Assembly: GCA_021838985.1 (NCBI GenBank)
Contig: JAKCCC010000170.1
Coordinates: 1-5,500 of the forward strand
Direction of reading: 5' to 3'
Origin: Planctomycetota bacterium
GTDB taxonomy: Bacteria > Planctomycetota > Phycisphaerae > WQYP01
Length of the DNA stretch: 5,500 nt
Under the pieces are notes generated by a model. The model made no database searches, was not told the origin of the DNA, and saw nothing but the letters and a program-made list of their open reading frames with translations. Shown here in pieces: positions 1 to 5,476 of the stretch. How positions within the stretch are numbered: position 1 is the stretch's first letter; each line of letters opens with the position of its first letter. The translations under genes were made by a program, and so were the position numbers.

Positions 1-370
1 CGGCGGGAGGATCCTTTTCCACTGACATCTCCGGTTTCATCGCCAGGCGTTCCAACATCGACAAAACCTGGCTGTCCGTCAGATCCGCATGGGCGCTGAA
101 ATAGTGGATAATACTTTCCTCAATGGCCAGGAGCAGCGGCAGGTAATCGCCCGATTGGGGATCGATGGTCTCCGCGTTAACGCCGCGGCCGTACAGCTCC
201 GCCAACGGTTTGAGCGTGTAGGCTGCAGGCTCGCCGGGGCTGACAATTTCGATCCGCCCGGCCACCGGGTCGGCGAAAACAATCTGGACGTCAGTCGTCT
301 GAAAATCTTGGCCACCGGCCGTACCGCTACCGGTTTTGGTCTTGATCAGATCCAACCACTCTTGATCCAT
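1..370 (-). CDS. Hypothetical soluble protein, N-terminal part (runs off left edge)
   Basis: On the minus strand an ATG at 370 opens a frame with no stop for 123 codons down to position 2, so the gene continues beyond the window. The start is supported by an AAGGA ribosome-binding site five bases upstream. The visible protein begins MDQEWLDLIK. It has a short Gly/Thr-rich stretch (residues 13-21), a probable beta-rich segment (26-44, with VQIVFADPVAGRIEIV), and then probable helices (52-61, 76-95, 97-113, the last containing DLTDSQVLSMLERLAMKP). There is no signal peptide or membrane segment and no cysteine, so it is probably cytoplasmic. I do not recognise the family. GC-rich wobble positions and a good RBS argue that it is real. 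It is divergent from the membrane protein at 440 and shares its 69-bp intergenic region. Function is unknown and the C-terminus is not visible. Confidence 0.75.
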   Translation of the reverse strand, partial: MDQEWLDLIKTKTGSGTAGGQDFQTTDVQIVFADPVAGRIEIVSPGEPAAYTLKPLAELYGRGVNAETIDPQSGDYLPLLLAIEESIIHYFSAHADLTDSQVLSMLERLAMKPEMSVEKDPPA

Positions 371-375
371 GGGTA

Positions 376-380
376 TCCTT
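376..380 (-). promoter_or_regulatory. Shine-Dalgarno for the minus-strand gene
   Basis: Read on the minus strand this is AAGGA, five bases before the ATG at 370. It fixes the start of the leftward gene. Confidence 0.6.
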
Positions 381-394
381 CGTAAACGGCCAGC

Positions 395-400
395 AGTATA
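395..400 (-). promoter_or_regulatory. Candidate -10 element, leftward (TATACT)
   Basis: The minus strand reads TATACT, five of six matches to the sigma-70 consensus TATAAT. It would place transcription start near 388, giving a leader of about 18 bases that contains the AAGGA ribosome-binding site. No recognisable -35 hexamer lies 16-18 bp upstream, so this is only a candidate. Confidence 0.35.
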
Positions 401-402
401 AT
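397..402 (+). promoter_or_regulatory. Candidate -10 element, rightward (TATAAT)
   Basis: This is an exact TATAAT on the plus strand in the divergent intergenic region. Transcription would start near 409, about 31 bases before the ATG at 440. No good -35 lies at 16-18 bp and there is no TGn extension. It overlaps the leftward candidate -10 by four bases. Confidence 0.4.
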
Positions 403-439
403 AATCATTTTGGGGAAAGTTGGCTGCGGGGCGGAAGCC

Positions 440-1303
440 ATGTACTGGCCTGACTTGGATCATCCTTCGCTGGCCCTGGCTCTGGCCGTCGGCGGCATGT
501 TGGTGCTGGGGGCGATATTGTGGGTGGAATCGATCCATGCCGCTCGTGTGCTGATTAGTCTGTTGATCGCGGCGGTCGGGGCGGTGATCGGATACCTCTC
601 GCCCTTGCTGTGGCATCCTGTTCTGGCGCTTTGGCTGATGGTATTGATCGGGGCGGCGGCTGGGGCGGCGTTGGGCGCCGCAGGCTTTCGTGTAATTCAG
701 GCGTTGCTTTTGGCGGGTTTCGTGGCGGCGTTGGCGGTGGGGACCTTGGCTTGGCGGCAGGGCGTATGGAGGCCGCCGTCCCCGGCCACGGCGCCACTGC
801 CTAGCGCCGTGACAGGACCTCGATCCACAGCGGGCCAGACTAGTCCGACCCCGGCTCGAAAAACCGCCCGCCCCGCCGTCGCGGTGGTATCCCGCCCTTC
901 CGTGGCGTGGTTGAAGAGGGCACAGTCCATGTGGTTGGGCTTGTGGACAGAACTCATGCGACGACCCGCCGGCCAGCGCAACGAAATCCTGGCGTTGGGC
1001 GTGGCTGTCGCGTTGGTGGCATTTTTGGTGGGGGCGATCTTTTCACGGGCCACCAGTCTCGTCGCGGGTTCCTGCCTCGGGTTTTTGCTTATCCTGGCGG
1101 CGCTAGCGCTTCTGGGCCGGTGGATGGACCACACAACGACGTGGTGGGCCTGGCGGCATCTGCACCCGGTCTGGATTTTTATCGGAGGCTCGCTCCTTGG
1201 CATGGCGGTGCAGTATCGCCACGTGCACCGGGCTTGGCGCCAAGCCCGAAAAAATAAACCGGCGCCCAAGAAGGCCCCGTCCACCAGCTCCGCCAAGGCC
1301 TAA
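440..1303 (+). CDS. Polytopic inner-membrane protein of unknown function
   Basis: This is a 287-residue membrane protein starting MYWPDLDH. I chose the ATG at 440. An in-frame TTG at 410 (297 aa) is possible, but it has no ribosome-binding site and would sit at the expected transcription start. The hydrophobic profile shows four N-terminal segments (about residues 10-29, 34-52, 58-81, 86-104). A Pro/Ala/Thr-rich, positively charged linker follows (about 105-160), with an amphipathic Trp-containing stretch (156-172). Three more hydrophobic segments lie at about 183-201, 206-226 and 243-257. The C-terminal tail (260-283) is strongly basic (Arg/Lys), which under the positive-inside rule suggests it is cytoplasmic. 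The helices are Gly/Ala-rich. There are no catalytic motifs, and I do not recognise the family. Its neighbours give no functional clue: the leftward gene is also unknown, and the downstream TPR gene has its own leader. A transporter-like or membrane-organising role would be a guess. Confidence 0.75.
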   Translation: MYWPDLDHPSLALALAVGGMLVLGAILWVESIHAARVLISLLIAAVGAVIGYLSPLLWHPVLALWLMVLIGAAAGAALGAAGFRVIQALLLAGFVAALAVGTLAWRQGVWRPPSPATAPLPSAVTGPRSTAGQTSPTPARKTARPAVAVVSRPSVAWLKRAQSMWLGLWTELMRRPAGQRNEILALGVAVALVAFLVGAIFSRATSLVAGSCLGFLLILAALALLGRWMDHTTTWWAWRHLHPVWIFIGGSLLGMAVQYRHVHRAWRQARKNKPAPKKAPSTSSAKA

Positions 1304-1338
1304 ACCCATGCTTAGCGCCTCCACGGGGGACATCACGT

Positions 1339-1344
1339 TATAAT
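1339..1344 (+). promoter_or_regulatory. Candidate -10 element (TATAAT) upstream of the TPR-phosphatase pair
   Basis: An exact TATAAT lies 36 bases after the stop of the membrane-protein gene. Transcription from it would begin near 1351 and leave a leader of about 110 bases before the ATG at 1462. The -35 position (about 1316-1321) does not match TTGACA, so an alternative sigma factor or an activator would be needed if this is a promoter. It is the best candidate for driving the two-gene unit 1462-5298. Confidence 0.4.
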
Positions 1345-1362
1345 AGTTATGGTAGCGGACAG

Positions 1363-1387
1363 GTCGCCACCGAGGCGTTCAGGCGAC
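1363..1387 (+). other. Small stem-loop in the leader of the TPR gene
   Basis: GTCGCC at 1363-1368 is perfectly complementary to GGCGAC at 1382-1387, around a 13-base loop. It lies just downstream of the candidate TATAAT, so it would fall in the 5' leader. No T-run follows, so it is not a standard intrinsic terminator. A six-bp GC-rich stem can arise by chance in DNA of this composition. Confidence 0.25.
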
Positions 1388-1447
1388 TCGATAACGCCCC
1401 CGTCGCTCGACCGGGCGAACGGCAGGAACAGTAGGCCAGCCTGTCCC

Positions 1448-1455
1448 GAGGAGAG
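1448..1455 (+). promoter_or_regulatory. Shine-Dalgarno for the TPR gene
   Basis: GAGGAGAG contains AGGAG ending eight bases before the ATG at 1462. It is the strongest ribosome-binding site near this gene. It is the main argument for the early start, despite the unusual N-terminal extension that this start produces. Confidence 0.6.
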
Positions 1456-1461
1456 CCTTCT

Positions 1462-3384
1462 ATGGCGCAGTCTCCGTATTCCTCCGCGCCGCGCGAAGGT
1501 TATTGTTCGATAGAAAGTTTGGGTTGTCCGGCGGTCTCGCCACCCTCGCTTCGCCTCCGCGCAGACCGGGAACTATATATTTGGTTGCGGCTTCGCCGCG
1601 CTAAGATTTCCCTACATCGCACGATAGCCCCGGTGCTGACCGGACCATTCAGCCTGCGGCCGCTGCATCTGCTTCTGGTCGCGACGTCGCTGGCGTTCGG
1701 TATGTTTCGGGTCGGGCCGATGGCCTCAGCCCAAGGGGTTGTGCAAACGGGCAATGCCCTGGATGCGAATAACCAGGTGGGCAGCGGGGGCAGCAACACC
1801 CCCGTGCCTGGCTATGTGCCGGCCAATCCCGGCGTCTACGGAACCTTCAACACAGCTGGAGCGATGAATCCTGGCCAGCACGTCAGCTATCAGGTGGTGC
1901 CGGTGACTCTGCCGGGAGGCGGCACAAGCTACGCCCGCATTCCGGTGTTACGCCCATTTCAGTTTGGTTTACCCGCAACCCCTGCCGCCGTGGAACTAGG
2001 CCGCGTTTCCGCGATCAGCGCCGGCGCCCCGAGTTCCAGCGTGATTAACAATACCGGCTACAGCCAGAGCGCCATCAACTCACCTTTGTTGCTGCCGCCG
2101 AACGCTGCAGCCTGGGGCCAATCCATATTCATTCCACCCAACGGCTGGGCTGGGCCGATCCGCACCAATCCAGCAATCCTCGGTGCGGCGACCTACGCCG
2201 CTTCCAGCGCCTGGCCGGCTCAGACCGCGGCCCCGAGCTATGTGGCCCAGGAGACGTCGCTTCCGGGCACGGTGGTCAGCCCCTTGTTCGGTTGGCGTCA
2301 GCTTCAAGTGCAGCAGCCACGATGGTTCGTTCAAGGGAACAGGCTTTTCCCCGTGCGCCAGACCGGTCTGCCGCCCTCCCCCGCCGTGGCGATAAATCGT
2401 GGCAAACAGCGTTTTAAATCCGATGAAACGGTAATCCACAAGGTCCGCGCTCCGCCGCTTAACCAGCAGGTTCTGGCCGGGGTGCCCGCGCACCGACTTG
2501 GACAGCCCATGGTGCAACGCCTGGGGCGGCCTCAGCGGGGTGACCTTTACCAGCAACTACTACGGGAATTAGCCAGTGGACGCCGGTGGCATATTTCCGG
2601 TCCCGGCTTGCCGGGCCGGCCTGCGCTGATAGAAACCACCTTGGCGCCGGTGAATCCAGAAGCGGCGCAGGTGCTGCGCATTGACCCGATCACGGGGTTG
2701 CCGATAGTCCCACTGGCGGCCCGGGCCACGGCGTCGTCCGGTGGCCGGTTGGGCGGCAGCGCCACGAATGGCGCGGGGGTGATGACGCCGGCGCTGCGGC
2801 GGCAGCTGCAGGCGGGGCGTCGCGTACCCGCGCTGAACCGCCTGGTTGGCGCTGGGCACAATGGCTTTGACAAGACGATGGCCCAGGCCCAGCGGCTCTT
2901 GCGCCAAGGCCGCTTTTTCGACGCCGCCGCGGCTTATCAGAGCGCGATTGACGCGCAGCCCGCCAACCCCCTGCCGGTCATCGGGCAGGCGATCGCGCAG
3001 GTGGCCGCCGGGTTGTATGCCAGCGCCCGGTATAACTTACAGTCGGTTTTCCTTTTGCATCCCGAACTGACTGCGGTGCGCTGCCATTTGGCGAATCTGC
3101 TCCCCGCGGTCAGCGTGCGCGCGGCCAGGCGGGAATTAAGCCGTCTGGCCCGGGCGCACAATGACACCGGGGCTTTTTTGCTGGCGTGGCTGGATTATCA
3201 GCTCGACCGCCAGAAGCAGCTAAGAGCAATGCTGCGGGTCTGGGCGGCCTGGAAAACGGGCGGACCCTGGCCGGAGCGATTCCAACAGGCGTGGGTCGCG
3301 CCGGTCGCCCCCAGCGCGGGACATGATTCGCCGCCAGCCCCGGCCCCGTTCGGGCACGTCCAGGATGGAGTGGGACAGCGCTAA
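1462..3384 (+). CDS. Exported low-complexity protein with C-terminal TPR-like repeats
   Basis: This 640-residue protein has a classical signal sequence displaced inward. A basic/polar stretch is followed by a hydrophobic core (about residues 67-82), then RVGPMASA before a likely signal peptidase I cleavage near 90/91, giving a mature N-terminus QGVV. Residues 92-330 are low-complexity (Pro, Gly, Ala, Ser, Gln, Asn; no Cys). Residues 331-465 are basic and mixed. Residues 472-570 form TPR-like helical pairs: QAQRLLRQGRFFDAAAAYQS (475-494) has the small/aromatic pattern of a TPR, a second unit spans about 503-536, and a degenerate third follows. The C-terminus (613-640) is Pro/Ala-rich. The first ~57 codons precede a signal peptide that could begin at a GTG at 1633, and they have fewer G/C wobble bases than the body. 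The gene abuts the phosphatase gene as TAAATG in the same frame. The likely place of action is the periplasm or envelope, perhaps as a protein-interaction scaffold. I do not recognise a named family. Confidence 0.75.
   Translation: MAQSPYSSAPREGYCSIESLGCPAVSPPSLRLRADRELYIWLRLRRAKISLHRTIAPVLTGPFSLRPLHLLLVATSLAFGMFRVGPMASAQGVVQTGNALDANNQVGSGGSNTPVPGYVPANPGVYGTFNTAGAMNPGQHVSYQVVPVTLPGGGTSYARIPVLRPFQFGLPATPAAVELGRVSAISAGAPSSSVINNTGYSQSAINSPLLLPPNAAAWGQSIFIPPNGWAGPIRTNPAILGAATYAASSAWPAQTAAPSYVAQETSLPGTVVSPLFGWRQLQVQQPRWFVQGNRLFPVRQTGLPPSPAVAINRGKQRFKSDETVIHKVRAPPLNQQVLAGVPAHRLGQPMVQRLGRPQRGDLYQQLLRELASGRRWHISGPGLPGRPALIETTLAPVNPEAAQVLRIDPITGLPIVPLAARATASSGGRLGGSATNGAGVMTPALRRQLQAGRRVPALNRLVGAGHNGFDKTMAQAQRLLRQGRFFDAAAAYQSAIDAQPANPLPVIGQAIAQVAAGLYASARYNLQSVFLLHPELTAVRCHLANLLPAVSVRAARRELSRLARAHNDTGAFLLAWLDYQLDRQKQLRAMLRVWAAWKTGGPWPERFQQAWVAPVAPSAGHDSPPAPAPFGHVQDGVGQR
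1533..1599. repeat. Hairpin-rich, AT-interrupted segment inside the N-terminal coding region
   Basis: GGTCT (1533-1537) pairs with AGACC (1563-1567), enclosing CGCTTCGCC. A perfect GCGGC-TTC-GCCGC hairpin follows at 1587-1599. The heptamer CTTCGCC occurs twice (1549-1555 and 1591-1597). Between the two hairpins lies the AT-rich run CTATATATTTGG (1573-1584), which is unlike the surrounding GC-rich coding DNA. The paired palindromes resemble a small dispersed-repeat element more than ordinary coding sequence, but no second copy exists in this window to prove it. Confidence 0.3.
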
Positions 3385-5298
3385 ATGGTTGGTGGCCCAG
3401 CTAGCGACCGTGTACAGGAACCACCGCGGCCGGCCCCGGAAGGCGCCGGTGTAACATCGTCGGCGGCTAGCGTCGCGCCCGGAGCGCCGGAGGCGCCCGG
3501 GATGGAGCCGCCGGTGTCGCCATTCCCGGAAACGCCGCCGTTCGGAGCGGCATCCGATTTAACGGATGGGGTAGCGCCGTCCAGCGCCCGCCTGACCGAC
3601 TACATCGACGCCGCCACGCTCCAGGATATTCAGGATGCTCTGGCGTCGGTGGCCCGGCTGAAGGCAACCATTCTGGATACGCAAGGCCGGCCGCTGACAC
3701 AGACCACCATCAGCAAGCGTTTTCAAACCCGCTCGGCCGCAATCGCGCAGGCCCGCCAGCAGAAAGGTGACAGCACCCTGGAGCAACCGTTTTCCGCGCC
3801 GATCGAGGTGTCGGGCGTGCGGCTGGGCAACCTGGTCATTGAGCCATCCCAGCCAGCCCCGGTGCGAACCGCCCGCATCAAGGAACTGGCGGAGAAACTG
3901 AATCTGCCCCCCGCCCAGGTGCGCAGCCTGCTGGCGGCCATCCAGGAAGAGACGTTGACGCAGCGCGCCGCCAGCGTGCAGTTCCTGCACCTGCTGGCCA
4001 ACGCCCTGGCCCGCCTGTGCGCCCAGGAAATGCAGTTGCGCCGCCGCATCACGGAATTATCGACGCTGTTTAATATATCGATGACACTGAGCGGCGCCCG
4101 CGGTCTGCAGCCGACGCTGGACTCGGTCACGGAAGCGGTCGCGCGAACCTTGGCGGTGAAGGCCTGTTCCCTGCGCCTGCTCGATGGGCAGCGCGACGAG
4201 CTGGTGATTAAAAGCGTCTTTAACCTGTCGGCGGCGTATCTCGCCAAGGGACCGATCCTGCTTAGCCAGAGCGGCGTGGATCGGCAGGTCCTGGCGGGGG
4301 AAACCGTTTACGTGGCGGACATGGCCAGCGATCCGCGGATCGCCTATCCGCTCGACGGCCAGCGCGAAGGGATCGTCTCGTTGCTGTCCACGGCTCTGCA
4401 GTACAGGGGCCGGCCCATCGGCGTGCTACGCATCTACACCGCGGTCCGCAGGGAATTTTCGGAATTTGAAAGCAAGCTGCTCCAGTCCATCGCCAGTCAG
4501 GCCGCCGTGGCTATTGAAAATGCGCGCCTGCAGCAGGAGGCGCTGGACAAGGAACGGCTGCGCCGTCAGGTGCAAATTGCCGCGGAAGTGCAGCGCCGCA
4601 TGATTCCCGCCCAGGCCCCGCCGGCCCCCGGTTTTGATTTGTCCGCGCTCTACGTGCCGTGTTTCGAGCTGGGCGGCGACTTTTACGATTTCATCCCCTT
4701 CGGTGGTGGCGGCGTGGGCATCACCGTGGGCGACGTGGTCGGCAAAGGCCTGCCGGCCTCGCTGCTGATGGCCTCGGTGCGTGCGGGCATTCGCGCCCAT
4801 GCCTACGACATTTACGATCTCGATGAGATCATCGCCCGCGTGAACCGCGCCCTGGTGGCCGATACGCGCAGCAATGAATTTGTCACCCTCTGGTACGGGA
4901 CATTGGATTTCGCGCAGCGCCGGTTGACTTATTGTTCGGCCGGGCATGAACCGGCCCTGCTGGTGCGCCGGGGCCAAATTCAGGAATTACCCGGAGAAGG
5001 GCTGGTGCTGGGGGTGGACCCCACGGCCGTGTATCGCAAGGAGGTGCTGCAGCTGGAGCCGGACGATCTGGTATTCATTTACACGGACGGACTGACGGAC
5101 GGCAGGAATTTCAACGGCGAAATGTTCGGCAAGGCCCGTATGCGCCAGGCACTCCTGGCCCACGCCGGAGAACCGGCGGAGCAAGTGTGTCGGCAAATGA
5201 TCTGGGAAACGCGGCGTTTCGCCGGTCTGAATCGGCGCGTCGATGATGTAACCATGGTGGTGCTAAAGGCAGCGTCCGCCGCGCGGGCCCCACGGTAG
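3385..5298 (+). CDS. PocR-like/GAF/SpoIIE-type PP2C serine phosphatase (RsbU class)
   Basis: This 637-residue protein probably dephosphorylates a phosphoserine on a STAS-type anti-anti-sigma factor in a partner-switching pathway (family knowledge; no partner is seen here). Residues 1-66 are Pro/Ala-rich and disordered. Residues 70-225 resemble a PocR ligand-binding (PAS-like) domain: DYIDAATLQDIQDALA, then VARLKATILDTQGRPL, later GVRLGNLVIEP, and a helical tail. It has no cysteines before residue 212. A GAF domain follows (about 240-382, ending QAAVAIENARLQ). A helical linker (386-408, with AAEVQRRMIP) leads to the phosphatase domain (about 412-628). Metal-binding aspartates are all present: D432 in GGDFYDF, D450 in VGDVVGKG, D568 in YTDGLTDG and D621 in RRVDDVTM. 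SAGHEPALL is at 518-526. There is no membrane segment, so it is cytoplasmic. It is the second gene of a unit with the TPR gene and directly follows its stop. An alternative start, M40 at 3502, has a better ribosome-binding site and would remove only disordered sequence. Confidence 0.93.
   Translation: MVGGPASDRVQEPPRPAPEGAGVTSSAASVAPGAPEAPGMEPPVSPFPETPPFGAASDLTDGVAPSSARLTDYIDAATLQDIQDALASVARLKATILDTQGRPLTQTTISKRFQTRSAAIAQARQQKGDSTLEQPFSAPIEVSGVRLGNLVIEPSQPAPVRTARIKELAEKLNLPPAQVRSLLAAIQEETLTQRAASVQFLHLLANALARLCAQEMQLRRRITELSTLFNISMTLSGARGLQPTLDSVTEAVARTLAVKACSLRLLDGQRDELVIKSVFNLSAAYLAKGPILLSQSGVDRQVLAGETVYVADMASDPRIAYPLDGQREGIVSLLSTALQYRGRPIGVLRIYTAVRREFSEFESKLLQSIASQAAVAIENARLQQEALDKERLRRQVQIAAEVQRRMIPAQAPPAPGFDLSALYVPCFELGGDFYDFIPFGGGGVGITVGDVVGKGLPASLLMASVRAGIRAHAYDIYDLDEIIARVNRALVADTRSNEFVTLWYGTLDFAQRRLTYCSAGHEPALLVRRGQIQELPGEGLVLGVDPTAVYRKEVLQLEPDDLVFIYTDGLTDGRNFNGEMFGKARMRQALLAHAGEPAEQVCRQMIWETRRFAGLNRRVDDVTMVVLKAASAARAPR
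3489..3493 (+). promoter_or_regulatory. Shine-Dalgarno-like GGAGG before the alternative phosphatase start
   Basis: GGAGG ends eight bases before the in-frame ATG at 3502 (residue 40 of the long form). The ATG at 3385 has only a weak GGAG (3367-3370) 14 bases upstream and would depend on translational coupling to the preceding stop. If this site is used, the phosphatase is 598 residues and a 117-base gap separates it from the TPR gene. Confidence 0.4.
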
Positions 5299-5299
5299 C

Positions 5300-5326
5300 G
5301 GCGTTTCCGGTGAACCGGGTTTCGCC
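5300..5326 (+). terminator. Possible hairpin downstream of the phosphatase gene
   Basis: Just after the TAG at 5296-5298, GGCG (5300-5303) pairs with CGCC (5323-5326). Inside it, CCGG-TGAA-CCGG (5307-5318) forms a tetraloop stem, and T-rich internal loops separate the two stems. There is no downstream run of T, so termination would be weak or factor-assisted. The position at the end of the operon is what makes it suggestive. Confidence 0.3.
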
Positions 5327-5464
5327 TGGCGGATAAAGAACCCCGATGAAGAACCACGGATTACCGTCAAGCATTTGAAAAAATCGGAAGCGGGCGGTAC
5401 GTTGAATGAAAGGATAAGGTTTGCCATTGGCAGGCGGCTCATTGGAAACGCCGTCGGGTCCGGT

Positions 5465-5470
5465 GGGAGG
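5465..5470 (+). promoter_or_regulatory. Strong Shine-Dalgarno for the right-edge gene
   Basis: GGGAGG ends six bases before the ATG at 5477. It fixes the start of the right-edge gene, although the frame is open upstream for at least 25 more codons, back to a TTG at 5402. Confidence 0.65.
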
Positions 5471-5476
5471 AAAGCG

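Noticed and set aside
89..385. 98-codon plus-strand open frame opposite the left-edge gene
   Set aside because: The minus-strand reading has the ATG plus AAGGA and balanced protein composition. The plus frame has no ribosome-binding site and runs through the divergent promoter region.
630..700. GGGGCGG-type short repeats in the membrane-protein gene
   Set aside because: They are explained by runs of Gly and Ala codons in transmembrane helices and are not regularly spaced.
697..1296. 199-codon open frame on the minus strand opposite the membrane protein
   Set aside because: It lies antisense to a convincing hydrophobic protein, has no ribosome-binding site that I see, and its translation is Arg/Ala/Pro-rich, as expected of a GC-rich shadow frame.
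1501..1640. Twin-arginine (Tat) signal in the TPR protein, suggested by Arg-Arg near residue 45
   Set aside because: The residues after Arg-Arg (AKISLHR) do not fit the Tat consensus, and the hydrophobic core is about 20 residues away. A Sec-type signal ending ASA is a better fit.
2080..2556. 158-codon open frame on the minus strand inside the TPR gene
   Set aside because: It is antisense to the low-complexity region of a supported gene. Its composition (Arg, Gly, Pro, His) is typical of a shadow and no domain is recognisable.
4426..4977. 183-codon open frame on the minus strand inside the phosphatase gene
   Set aside because: The plus strand here carries conserved GAF and SpoIIE motifs, so the antisense frame is an artefact of GC-rich codons.
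5346..5378. Ten-codon mini-ORF between the phosphatase and the LacI-type gene
   Set aside because: It is very short, has only a weak purine stretch upstream, and shows no amino-acid run that would suggest a leader-peptide attenuator.
5375..5403. Possible promoter TTGAAA - 17 bp - TACGTT before the LacI-type gene
   Set aside because: The -35-like hexamer is good, but the -10 position matches only three of six bases, so I do not list it as a feature.
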